DNA of 64,000 nt from an uncultured Porphyromonadaceae bacterium. GTDB lineage: Bacteria > Bacteroidota > Bacteroidia > Bacteroidales > Muribaculaceae. Of the stretch, positions 8,186 through 15,844 are shown piece by piece. Where the stretch lies: the NCBI GenBank assembly GCA_905198125.1, contig CAJKBH010000001.1:1-64000 (forward strand), written 5' to 3'. The position numbers were made by a program, and so were the translations under genes. Each line of letters begins with the position of its first letter. Within the stretch, counting starts at the first letter, position 1. Below the pieces are notes generated by a model. That model did not search any database and was not told where the DNA came from. It worked only from the letters and a program-made list of their open reading frames with translations.

Positions 8186-9460
8186 ATGAAAAAACTGATT
8201 ACGACTCTGTTGTCAGGAGTGATGGCCGTAATGTCGGCCGGTGCGGCACAGCACTGGGTGGGCGGCGACATATCGCTGCTGCCGGAATACGAGAAGGCCG
8301 GCGCTCAATACAAGGACCATGACGGCAAACCGATAGCCGAGCTGCTGCCGTGGCTTCACGATCAGGGTATGAACGCCATGCGCGTGCGCCTGTTCGTCAA
8401 TCCGGCCAGGTACAAGGACCTACATCAGAACGATGCCGACGCCCACACCAAATATGATGCCAACGCCTGTCAGGATCTGGAATACATCATTCCGCTGTGC
8501 AAGCGCATCGTTGACAACGGCATGGCGCTGATGCTCGATTTCCATTACAGCGACACATGGGCCGACCCGGCCAAGCAATGGACTCCCATCGACTGGCAGG
8601 GTCTCGGCGACGCGGAACTGTATCAGAAAATATTCGATTACACAAAGGATGTGCTGCAGCAACTCAAGGACGCCGGCGTGACTCCGGCATTCATACAGCC
8701 AGGCAACGAGATAAGCTACGGTATGCTGTGGGGGCCTGTCGGGACTTCAGATCCGAAGAAGGCCCTGATGGGCAGCAACGCCAACTGGGAGCGGTTCGCC
8801 ACACTGCTGAAGATGGCCATACTTGCGTGCAACGACGTGTGCCCCGACGCCAAGATAATACTCCACACCGAGCGCGTGCAGCAACCCGACGTGCTGGAGA
8901 ATTTCTACAATCAGATGGCCAAATATAACGTGCCGTACGAGATAATAGGACTCAGCTATTATCCCTACTTCCACGGCAACCTCAGCGTATTGGACAAGGC
9001 TCTGAATACACTGACACAGAAGTTTCCCGACAAGAACATAATGATAGTGGAGACCGGCTACAGCTATAAATGGGAGGTGCCGGGCACAACGGTCAACAAC
9101 ACCTCGACGTGGCCATATACGGAAGCCGGTCAGGCCAAGTTCGTCAGGGACCTGGTCGCAGAACTTGATAAATACAGTCAGGTTGACGGACTGTTCTGGT
9201 GGTGGATGGAGTACAACGCCTTCGGTACGAGTCTGAGCGGCTGGTACAACGCTCCGCTGTTCGATTCCACCACCGGCAAAGCCACCGAGGCTCTGAAGGA
9301 ACTATGCTCGTTCGGCACCAGTGCCGTCGTGGGCATCGAGGTTGACAATGTCGCTGCTGCCGATTGCTGGTACAACCTGCAGGGTATCCGTATCGGCAAG
9401 CCTGAGACATCAGGCATCTATATCCGCAACGGCAAAAAGACGTATGTCCGGGTGCAGTAA
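8186..9460 (+). CDS. GH53 endo-beta-1,4-galactanase
   Basis: A 424-residue secreted glycoside hydrolase family 53 enzyme that cleaves beta-1,4-galactan side chains of pectin/arabinogalactan. The signal peptide is MKKLITTLLSGVMAVMSAGA. The domain opens with GGDISLLP and MNAMRVRLFVNP. The acid/base is predicted at Glu175 in QPGNEISYG and the nucleophile at Glu289 in MIVETGYSYKW. The last ~45 residues (CWYNLQGIRIGKPETSGIYI to the end) resemble a short C-terminal tail recurring on secreted Prevotella/Muribaculaceae proteins, of unproven role. No SusC/SusD pair is adjacent, so it is not in an obvious polysaccharide utilisation locus. It lies 70 bases after the fimbrillin gene and ends at a shared terminator. 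Confidence 0.93.
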   Translation: MKKLITTLLSGVMAVMSAGAAQHWVGGDISLLPEYEKAGAQYKDHDGKPIAELLPWLHDQGMNAMRVRLFVNPARYKDLHQNDADAHTKYDANACQDLEYIIPLCKRIVDNGMALMLDFHYSDTWADPAKQWTPIDWQGLGDAELYQKIFDYTKDVLQQLKDAGVTPAFIQPGNEISYGMLWGPVGTSDPKKALMGSNANWERFATLLKMAILACNDVCPDAKIILHTERVQQPDVLENFYNQMAKYNVPYEIIGLSYYPYFHGNLSVLDKALNTLTQKFPDKNIMIVETGYSYKWEVPGTTVNNTSTWPYTEAGQAKFVRDLVAELDKYSQVDGLFWWWMEYNAFGTSLSGWYNAPLFDSTTGKATEALKELCSFGTSAVVGIEVDNVAAADCWYNLQGIRIGKPETSGIYIRNGKKTYVRVQ

Positions 9461-9481
9461 GGCATCGCGGATATGGATAAA

Positions 9482-9513
9482 AATAAGGTGTGTCGTTGGC
9501 GACACACCTTATT
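9482..9513. terminator. Bidirectional terminator between GH53 and rplI
   Basis: A perfect 14-bp inverted repeat with a TTGG loop (9482-9495 and 9500-9513), flanked by A-rich and T-rich ends. It separates convergent genes: the galactanase on plus and the ribosomal operon on minus. Confidence 0.85.
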
Positions 9514-9547
9514 TTATGCTATGTTGCTGTTGTAATCGGCGGGGTAA

Positions 9548-9997
9548 TCAGTCCTCCTCCTCGGCAACGATCTCGAATGTAACCTCGGCGGTGACTTCCT
9601 TGTGGAAGCGGATCTTGGCTACGTGCTCGCCGATCTGGCGTGCGGGTTCGAGGTCGATGATCTTGCGGTCGATTTCGTGACCGAGCTTCAGGAGAGCCTC
9701 GGCGATCTGAGCGGGACCTACGCTGCCATAGATGTTGCCGTTGGCGGCAGCCTTGGCGGTGATGACGGGGCGAACGCCTTCAAGAGCGGCGGCTGCGTTC
9801 TGAGCCTCGGCCAGAACTGCGGCGATCTTGTGGGCCTGCTGACGCTGGTTCTCGGCCAGCACTTTCAGCGCTGCGTTCGATGCGATTACGGCCAGTCCCT
9901 GGGGAATCAGGTAGTTGCGGCCGTAGCCGTCCTTTACCTCTACGATATCATCCTTATAACCTAAGCTCGGGATGTTCTGCTTCAAAATTACTTTCAT
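9548..9997 (-). CDS. rplI: 50S ribosomal protein L9
   Basis: 149 residues, the normal length for L9. The N-terminal domain begins MKVILKQNIPSLGYKDD and contains VKDGYGRNYLIPQGLAVIAS, the conserved rRNA-binding loop. A long connecting helix is followed by the C-terminal domain (YGSVGPAQIAEAL, IDRKIIDL, IGEHVAKIRFHKEVTAEV). L9 binds 23S rRNA near the L1 stalk. It is the third gene of the S6-S18-L9 operon. Confidence 0.98.
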   Translation of the reverse strand: MKVILKQNIPSLGYKDDIVEVKDGYGRNYLIPQGLAVIASNAALKVLAENQRQQAHKIAAVLAEAQNAAAALEGVRPVITAKAAANGNIYGSVGPAQIAEALLKLGHEIDRKIIDLEPARQIGEHVAKIRFHKEVTAEVTFEIVAEEED

Positions 9998-10028
9998 CTT
10001 TACGGTGCTTTTAACGGTTATACAATGA

Positions 10029-10295
10029 TTATTTCATCAGGTCGGTTACGTAGGGAAGCAGGGCGAGGTGGCGGGCACGCTTCACGGCCTGAGCCACACG
10101 ACGCTGGAACTTCAGCGAGGTTCCGGTGATGCGGCGGGGCAGCAGTTTGCCCTGCTCGTTCAGGAACTTCTTCAGGAACTCGGGATCCTTGTAGTCGATA
10201 TACTTGATACCGCTGCGCTTGAAGCGGCAGTATTTCTTCTTCTTGACGTCTACCGAAAGGGGAGTGAGGTAACGAATCTCGTTGTTTGCTGCCAT
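10029..10295 (-). CDS. rpsR: 30S ribosomal protein S18
   Basis: 88 residues. The conserved core reads KKKYCRFKRSGIKYIDYKD, then LLPRRITGTSLKFQRR and VAQAVKRARHLALLPY, as expected for S18, which pairs with S6 on the platform of the 30S subunit. It lies 2 bases after the rpsF stop and 31 bases before rplI, the classical gene order. Confidence 0.98.
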   Translation of the reverse strand: MAANNEIRYLTPLSVDVKKKKYCRFKRSGIKYIDYKDPEFLKKFLNEQGKLLPRRITGTSLKFQRRVAQAVKRARHLALLPYVTDLMK

Positions 10296-10297
10296 GA

Positions 10298-10687
10298 TTA
10301 AGCCTCCTTCTGTTCTGTGGCCTCGGCGGGAGCCTCGGCGGGTTTCTCTGCTGCGGTTGCTGCTCTCTTGTTACGACGCTTCTCGGCGTACTCCACTGCG
10401 TACTTGTCGAGGCGGAAGGTGAGGAAACGGATCACGCGCTCGTCGCGGCGGTAAGCGGTCTCCAGACGCTTTACGATTGTAGGCTCGGCCTCAAACTCGA
10501 ACAGAACGTAGAAACCTGTGGACTTCTTCTGGATCGGATAGGCCAGCTTGCGCAGTCCCCACAGTTCCTCGTTGACCAGCTTCGCGTCGTTCTCTTTCAG
10601 AACGTCCTTGAATTTCTCTACCGCTTCCTTCATCTGCTCATCAGACAAAACGGGAGTTAAAATGAAAACGGTCTCGTAATGATTCAT
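10298..10687 (-). CDS. rpsF: 30S ribosomal protein S6
   Basis: 129 residues starting MNHYETVFILTPVLSDEQM at ATG 10687. A longer frame upstream crosses the promoter and is not credible. Conserved features are WGLRKLAYPIQKKSTGFYVL and ERVIRFLTFRLDKYA. The C-terminal tail of about 25 residues is rich in Ala, Glu and Lys, as often seen in Bacteroidetes S6. It is the first gene of the rpsF-rpsR-rplI operon, and S6 binds S18. Confidence 0.98.
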   Translation of the reverse strand: MNHYETVFILTPVLSDEQMKEAVEKFKDVLKENDAKLVNEELWGLRKLAYPIQKKSTGFYVLFEFEAEPTIVKRLETAYRRDERVIRFLTFRLDKYAVEYAEKRRNKRAATAAEKPAEAPAEATEQKEA

Positions 10688-10722
10688 TGTGTTGTTTATG
10701 AATGTTTGTGATTTTTGCGGTG

Positions 10723-10754
10723 CAAAATTAATACTTTTTTCCGACATAACCAAA
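10723..10754 (-). promoter_or_regulatory. Bacteroidetes-type promoter of the rpsF operon
   Basis: On the minus strand a -33 TTTG (10751-10754) is followed after exactly 20 bases by TAATTTTG (10723-10730), matching TTTG-N19-21-TAnnTTTG. It lies 36 bases upstream of the rpsF start. Confidence 0.8.
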
Positions 10755-10793
10755 TTCCGCAACTTTTACCCGCCTAAAAATTACTAAAAATCA

Positions 10794-11111
10794 TTACATG
10801 AAAGAGTCTACGATGTATTGACTTAAGCCAAAGAAAATAGAGAAGGCATAAATTATAAAGAATACAAAGAGTATCCAACATTTCTGACACGCAGCTGCTA
10901 TGGCATAACCCAAAAACGCTATTGCCAATGTCACCCTCATGATGAAGTTCCACATTATTATGGTTGAGGTTTCAGCATCGTTATCACAGACTATGAGGTT
11001 TATGGCAGCGGATATGGCACATGGAACGAGTAGCCAGCGCAACCTCTTTTCCATACGCTCGTCAAGCTGCTTTACTCCGAAAAGTCCTGATTCGCTCTTG
11101 TCCTGAGGCAT
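10794..11111 (-). CDS. Small membrane protein of unknown function
   Basis: 105 residues. A polar N terminus (MPQDKSESGLFGVKQLDERM) is followed by three or four hydrophobic segments: LLVPCAISAAINLIV, MWNFIMRVTLAIAFLGYAIA, and CWILFVFFIIYAFSIFFGLS, so it is probably an inner-membrane protein. I do not recognise a family. It lies 107 bases upstream of the rpsF start and is transcribed in the same direction, but the rpsF promoter lies between them, so it is not clearly part of the ribosomal operon. The AT-richer composition and the gene-poor stretch upstream suggest accessory DNA. Confidence 0.55.
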   Translation of the reverse strand: MPQDKSESGLFGVKQLDERMEKRLRWLLVPCAISAAINLIVCDNDAETSTIIMWNFIMRVTLAIAFLGYAIAAACQKCWILFVFFIIYAFSIFFGLSQYIVDSFM

Positions 11112-11551
11112 AATTTATATCGAAAGTTTTTCTGTTGCACAATGACTGATACTGCCCAGATAGTTTAGACATTGTATTCGATTCTTCCGGTCGTGTGCCA
11201 GCAATTCCGGAATTTTTTTCGCATGACGTGACGATAATGGCCAAGGTCATGACGGACAAAATTAATCTTAAGCGGTTTCATGACATATTTATTAAGGTTA
11301 AGAGTATTTCAAGGCTTGAAATGAGAATTAATATGATGCAAAGTTATAAAAATAAATGTCATATTGCAACCTTATTGACATGTTATATAACATATTGTCA
11401 CGGTTCTTTCATTTAAGATTCCTATGTGGTATCAGCAAGAATGTTATTTTATAGCGGACAAGTCTGCGAGGGTTCCCGATTTCCGCCGGACAGACAAGGG
11501 GAACATCCGTCATGGGCTCCGGGACATAATCATGCTCATGTGAAAAATTAC
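11112..11551. other. Gene-free region upstream of the MscS channel gene
   Basis: About 440 bases of AT-rich sequence between the divergent genes. The open frames here are short, lack credible starts and show no recognisable protein motif. A GC-richer patch near 11447-11515 can form local hairpins but does not fold as a tRNA. Confidence 0.5.
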
Positions 11552-11649
11552 GGTTATAACCGTAAAAACAAGCGGGTTTTGTCAACTTTTCAGGTTATAA
11601 CCGGCAAATCATGCAGTTTTTGTTTGCTTTCACGGTTATACTCGGTTAT
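11552..11649 (+). repeat. 41-bp-phased GGTTATA repeats, operator-like
   Basis: GGTTATAACC occurs at 11552-11561 and 11593-11602, and GGTTATA at 11634-11640, each exactly 41 bp apart. A further GGTTAT lies 10 bp on, at 11644-11649. The first copy is the centre of an 18-bp perfect palindrome (11548-11565). The first two 41-bp units also share much of their intervening sequence, including a TTTTG. The third and fourth copies sit between and over the promoter elements of the downstream channel gene, as expected for an operator or a decayed tandem duplication. Confidence 0.7.
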
Positions 11650-11654
11650 CTTTG
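11623..11654 (+). promoter_or_regulatory. Promoter of the MscS-type channel gene
   Basis: TTTG at 11623-11626 and TATCTTTG at 11647-11654 are separated by 20 bases, an excellent match to the Bacteroidetes consensus. The start codon lies about 30 bases downstream. The GGTTATA repeats overlap the spacer. Confidence 0.8.
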
Positions 11655-11684
11655 CGGAAAATTTGGTTTGAATTCACTGACATC

Positions 11685-12896
11685 ATGATGTTTCGGGAGA
11701 TAAAGATTTTTTTGATGCAGCACATAGACTGCGGCGAGTATTCGCATCTGGTCACGATGGTGATAATCCTGTTGGGTATCGCCGTGGCTGCGGCCCTGTC
11801 GTACTACGTATGCAAAGGGCTGCTTTACATGGCGGAATGGATGATTGAGAAAAGCCCCACAAAATGGGACGATGACCTGATCGACCGCCATTTCATGCGC
11901 GGCGTGTCGCAGCTGGCGCCGGCGCTGTTGGTGAATTGGCTGCTGCCGGCCCTGTTCTCAGCCAAGGAACAGGATGAGGTGCAGTGGGTCAGCGACCTTA
12001 CGTCGCTATATATTCTGTGGGTAATCGTCAGGATATTGAACATATTCCTCGGCAACGTCTATCAGGCCTTCAGCAAGCGGAAACGGTTCCGCCCGTACGC
12101 CGTGAAGGGTATATTCCAGATGCTGAAGCTTGTGGTGATAGCCGCCGGTATCATAATCACAGTCAGCATCCTGCTGGGCAAGCAGCCGATGGTGATTCTG
12201 ACGGCTCTCGGTGCTTCGGCGGCGGTGCTGATGCTGGTGTTCAAGGATACGATACTCGGCCTGGTGGCCTCCGTGCAGCTGACGGCCAACAAGATGCTGC
12301 ATCGAGGCGACTGGATAGTAATGCCGCGCCATGACGTCAACGGCGAGGTGCTCGACGTGTCGCTGACCACCGTCAAGATACGCAATTGGGACAATTCCGT
12401 AACTACAATACCGCCGTATGTGCTGGTATCCGATTCGTTCAGCAACTATGAGCCCATGCGTCAGTCGGGCGGGCGCCGCGTGGACCGTTCCATCTATATC
12501 GACATCAATACCGTAGGCTTCTGCACCGAGGAGCGGATAGACCGTCTGCAGGCTGCCGGGCGCCTGGAGGGCGTCTCTGACCTGCGCGCGGCAGAGACGG
12601 TAAACCTGTCGCTGTTCCGCAACTATCTGGAGCGCTGGCTTGCCGCGCATCCCGATGTGAACGAGGATATGCTGCTGATGGTGCGTCAGATGGAACCGAC
12701 ACAGGCCGGTCTGCCGGTGCAGCTCTATTTCTTCCTGCGCACCACGGAATGGAAAGCCTTTGAACGCGTGCAGTCCGACATCTTCGACCACGTCTACGCC
12801 GTGATCCGCGAGTTCGGCCTCGCCATCTACCAGCGCCCCGCCGGCACCGACATCATCGAGGCCTCGCACCCCGTTGCACGCATCGAAAACCGTTGA
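11685..12896 (+). CDS. ybdG: MscS-family mechanosensitive channel, YbdG-like
   Basis: 403 residues. I start at ATG 11685, because a TTG further upstream (11652) lies inside the promoter. The N terminus has about five membrane segments (HLVTMVIILLGIAVAAALSY, APALLVNWLLPALF, LYILWVIVRILNIFLGNVY and others). The MscS pore helix and beta domain follow: TALGASAAVLMLVFKDTILG, SVQLTANKMLHRGDWIVMP and GEVLDVSLTTVKIRNWDNS. The stretch VDRSIYIDINTVGFCTEE is typical of the YbdG/MscM branch (E. coli YbdG is 415 residues) and differs from short MscS. It is a small-conductance inner-membrane channel that opens on hypo-osmotic stress. Possible repeat-based regulation upstream is noted separately. Confidence 0.9.
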   Translation: MMFREIKIFLMQHIDCGEYSHLVTMVIILLGIAVAAALSYYVCKGLLYMAEWMIEKSPTKWDDDLIDRHFMRGVSQLAPALLVNWLLPALFSAKEQDEVQWVSDLTSLYILWVIVRILNIFLGNVYQAFSKRKRFRPYAVKGIFQMLKLVVIAAGIIITVSILLGKQPMVILTALGASAAVLMLVFKDTILGLVASVQLTANKMLHRGDWIVMPRHDVNGEVLDVSLTTVKIRNWDNSVTTIPPYVLVSDSFSNYEPMRQSGGRRVDRSIYIDINTVGFCTEERIDRLQAAGRLEGVSDLRAAETVNLSLFRNYLERWLAAHPDVNEDMLLMVRQMEPTQAGLPVQLYFFLRTTEWKAFERVQSDIFDHVYAVIREFGLAIYQRPAGTDIIEASHPVARIENR

Positions 12897-13198
12897 AAGG
12901 AGGATTATAAGGTTATATGACGGTTAAGATTGGCAGTTCAAAGAATATTATTTCTCACTTCGGTACTGCAGGTCTCCAATTCCTTCTTCTATTAATTCCG
13001 AAGTTTCGGATTGGTAGTATATATATATCAGTTGCTTCCTTAACAGGGAGTCCATATAAATCACACAAAGTAGCAATGAATAATAATCGTTTCATAGTGA
13101 TTCGTCAATTATAAAGTCGTTATATCCCACAAATATATGCAAAAAAATTGAGTTTATACGCCGATAATGTAAAAATTATTTTTTAAGCGCGGCTCGTC
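12897..13198. other. AT-rich gene-free stretch before the foldback element
   Basis: About 300 AT-rich bases after the channel gene. A 65-codon frame (12917-13114) has no recognisable motif and its nearest purine-rich site is 14 bases away, so it is not called. An 11-bp sequence at 13115-13125 is repeated directly at 13606-13616, just outside the foldback element. Confidence 0.45.
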
Positions 13199-13600
13199 AT
13201 TTAAAATCTATATGGACTTAATAAGAAATTTCTCTCTCCGAACATGCTGTTCTATCATTACATCTGACGTGTTGCCTCGGAGAGGCTGTTTCTCATTAAC
13301 CCCATGATGGACGGAGACAGCGACAGCTGGCATCGGCCTTCGTGGGGACCACAATCGGTGCGACAACGCTTGGTCGGAGACCATGTCTCTGCACTTCTCA
13401 ATATTACAGCTTACCAAGGCGAGCGACATGGTCTCCGACCAAGCTGTGTTGCAGGCATCTGACCCCACGAAGTCTGTCGGAATCTACGCTCCCTCCAGTC
13501 ATCGTGGGGTTAATGAGAAACAGCCTCTCCGAGGCAACACGTCAGATGTAATGAGAAACAGAATGTTCTATGAGAGGCACAGGTTGGACAGATTTTAAAT
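13199..13600. mobile_element. 402-bp foldback (MITE-like) element
   Basis: The whole segment is one long imperfect palindrome. The tips ATTTAAAATCT at 13199-13209 and its complement at 13590-13600 are perfect. A perfect 49-bp inverted repeat follows (13256-13304 with 13505-13553), and near the centre a perfect 20-bp one (13368-13387 with 13425-13444). Diverged but alignable sequence lies between them. An 11-bp direct repeat AGTCGTTATAT (13115-13125 and 13606-13616) flanks the region and may be a target duplication, although the left copy is 73 bp outside the palindrome. The only frames inside are short and follow from the palindrome. There is no transposase, so it would be non-autonomous. A highly structured RNA is an alternative. 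Confidence 0.65.
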
Positions 13601-13666
13601 GAAAGAGTCGTTATATAAGATTAAGTAAATTCGTAAAGTCTGCCTGACTACCCGATGCGCCGGCGT

Positions 13667-15748
13667 TCATAGTCGTTTCATTTCGGCTTCGGCGGCGGAG
13701 GTGCCTTTGTAGCCGCTCTTGCGGGGCTGGAAGTTGTAGATGATGTTGAGGGAAAGTCCCCGGCGGTCGTAGCTTTGGCGTTTGCCGACTAACACGCCAT
13801 AGGTGTTCATGGTCCAGTCGTTGTTTGCCGTGTTGAATATGTCGGTGGCAGCCAGCTTGACGGTCAGCGATTTGTTAAGGAACGTCTTCCCGACCGAGGC
13901 ATCCATAGTGAACCATGAGGCGCCGAAACGGTTGGTGTGCATGTCGCCCTGCGAACTGCCGCTGATGTTGGCCGTAATCATCCATCCGTGAGGCAGCGAG
14001 AAAGTATTGTCGAAAAAGTATGAGAATATCGGCTTGTCGTATCGGGTATTGTCAAGTTTCAGCCATTGGCGGTACATACCGACCGTGACGTTCGGGGTCC
14101 ATCGGCGCACAGGCTGATTCCATACCAGATAGAGACTGAGCGCCGAGACATCGATATTGACCGGATGCATGATCAGCTGAAGGTCGGGAGCCGGATATGC
14201 CTGCTTTACATAGGCGTATGTATCAAGAGCCCGGGTGTAATCTGCCTGGAGCATGAAACCGCGCCACAGGCCGAACAGCCGGATGTCGTGCATCCTTTCG
14301 TCATGCAATGCCGGATTGCCTCCCTCAATCTGGTGCAGCCCCGTATAACTGAGCGAACCGGTAAGCTGTGAATACGGCGGCTTTACCGTCGCCATTTTAT
14401 AACTGAGGCTTATCTGCGATTCATCGTTGAACGAACAGCCAAGTGATACGTCGGGCGTAAGCAGATGGTCGCGCCGGCTTACATCTTCGTCCCGTATGCC
14501 GTTGACCTTGAAGTCATAATCCACATACTCGTATCTCGCACCGGCCGAAAGGGAAAACTTGCCGAACATACGCGACCAGGATGCGAACAGGGCTGCTGAT
14601 GTCTGCCGAGCGTCAGTCAGCGACGAGGGGATATATTCGCTGACAGCATTGTTCAGCATACGGTAATCGAGCGAAGTATGGGTATAACTGTCCTGCGTTC
14701 CGACGGTAAAATCTCCTTTTCCGAGAGGGAAATTCAGATACAGCTTTCCTGCCCAGAGGGTCGAAGTCCTGTCATCGGTAGAGTTTACAGCCGGATTAGA
14801 CGATGCGGGATAGGTAGTGGCTACGGAATTGCTCTCATCTGACCGTCGGAAATCGCCGTCAAAGTGAAGACGGTATTTTTCGGAAAATGTGTTTTCATAA
14901 TAGAGTGAAGCGAGATGAGAGTGCGCTCTGACGTGTTTGTCTATAACGCTGCTGATTGCCGGGTTGTGGTCGAGCCATTCGCTGCCTGTGTTGTTGAAGT
15001 CGCCATGTTCCGGATTGTAACGGTAGTATGCTCCGAAGGATTGCGGGCCATGCGAATAGTTGAAGCCTCCCTTGATTACTCCGGTTGTGGTGGGGTAGCT
15101 GTTGTGCTGGGTGCTCCCGACTATCGTTCCCTTCCCGTCATAAACGAGAGTATTGGTGGTTGAGCCTTTGGCTGCCGAATTATTGTGGTTTACGGTGCCG
15201 TTTACGAAAATCTCCCAGTCTCCGACACGGTAGCTGAGATTAAGGTAATCCAGAACCGACCATTTGCGGCGGCGTTCAATCAGAAACCGGTCGGTAAGCG
15301 ACAGCCCCTTCACGAAATTACGCCGTGTCGTGATTTTAAGCACAGCTCCCGTGGTGCTTTCGTATGCGGCTCCCGGCGCCATGAGCAGTTCCACTTTCTT
15401 CAGGTTGGAAGAAAGCAGCTGCTGAAGCTCCAGTTCGTCGCGCATCGGTCGCCCGTCGATGAAAATCTCGATATTGCTCTTGCCTATGACGCTTACTGAA
15501 TTGTCAGTCACCTTAAGCATCGGTAACTGCGCGAGCACATCGAGTGCAGTGCCGAGGTCGGCAAGGTTGGTGCCGGGGATGGTCGAGACAAGTGTGGAGC
15601 CGATTAATTTAGTAGCCGGCTGTTTGGCGGTGACGATTACTTCCTGAAGCTCTCGGGCGAGGCTGTCCGTCGCTTCCTGATTCTGTGCATGACCGTTCCC
15701 GCCAATAAGAAAAGCGGTCAGCGTTGGAATTAGAATTTTTGCTTTCAT
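13667..15748 (-). CDS. Outer-membrane beta-barrel receptor, TonB-dependent-receptor-like
   Basis: 693 residues from ATG 15748, which begins the signal peptide MKAKILIPTLTAFLIGG. A TTG seven codons upstream is less likely. The mature N terminus carries a TonB-box-like LQEVIVTAK, then a plug domain (LAQLPMLKVTDNSVSVIGK, IEIFIDGRP, APGAAYESTTGAVLKITTRR), followed by a long barrel of alternating strands ending in LSLNIIYNF plus a charged tail. It lacks the N-terminal carboxypeptidase-like regulatory domain, as expected for the outer membrane beta-barrel (OMP_b-brl_3) group. The substrate is unknown. It is the last gene of a four-gene minus-strand unit, 96 bases after a membrane-bound winged-helix regulator that probably controls or senses it. 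Confidence 0.85.
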   Translation of the reverse strand: MKAKILIPTLTAFLIGGNGHAQNQEATDSLARELQEVIVTAKQPATKLIGSTLVSTIPGTNLADLGTALDVLAQLPMLKVTDNSVSVIGKSNIEIFIDGRPMRDELELQQLLSSNLKKVELLMAPGAAYESTTGAVLKITTRRNFVKGLSLTDRFLIERRRKWSVLDYLNLSYRVGDWEIFVNGTVNHNNSAAKGSTTNTLVYDGKGTIVGSTQHNSYPTTTGVIKGGFNYSHGPQSFGAYYRYNPEHGDFNNTGSEWLDHNPAISSVIDKHVRAHSHLASLYYENTFSEKYRLHFDGDFRRSDESNSVATTYPASSNPAVNSTDDRTSTLWAGKLYLNFPLGKGDFTVGTQDSYTHTSLDYRMLNNAVSEYIPSSLTDARQTSAALFASWSRMFGKFSLSAGARYEYVDYDFKVNGIRDEDVSRRDHLLTPDVSLGCSFNDESQISLSYKMATVKPPYSQLTGSLSYTGLHQIEGGNPALHDERMHDIRLFGLWRGFMLQADYTRALDTYAYVKQAYPAPDLQLIMHPVNIDVSALSLYLVWNQPVRRWTPNVTVGMYRQWLKLDNTRYDKPIFSYFFDNTFSLPHGWMITANISGSSQGDMHTNRFGASWFTMDASVGKTFLNKSLTVKLAATDIFNTANNDWTMNTYGVLVGKRQSYDRRGLSLNIIYNFQPRKSGYKGTSAAEAEMKRL

Positions 15749-15844
15749 GCTCTGCGAATTTTTCTGCAAAGCAAATGAAAACGCCTCAATCAGACCCCAA
15801 AATTTGTCTGACTTTTATCTGACAAATTCTGACAACGCAGAGTA

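Noticed and set aside
11440..11520. A tRNA-like GC-rich patch upstream of the channel gene
   Set aside because: No cloverleaf with acceptor, D, anticodon and T stems could be drawn.
12917..13114. A 65-codon frame after the channel gene
   Set aside because: AT-rich, no motif, no well-placed ribosome site, ends at the foldback region.
13342..13598. Two overlapping frames inside the foldback element
   Set aside because: They read through the palindrome arms and contain no recognisable protein sequence.
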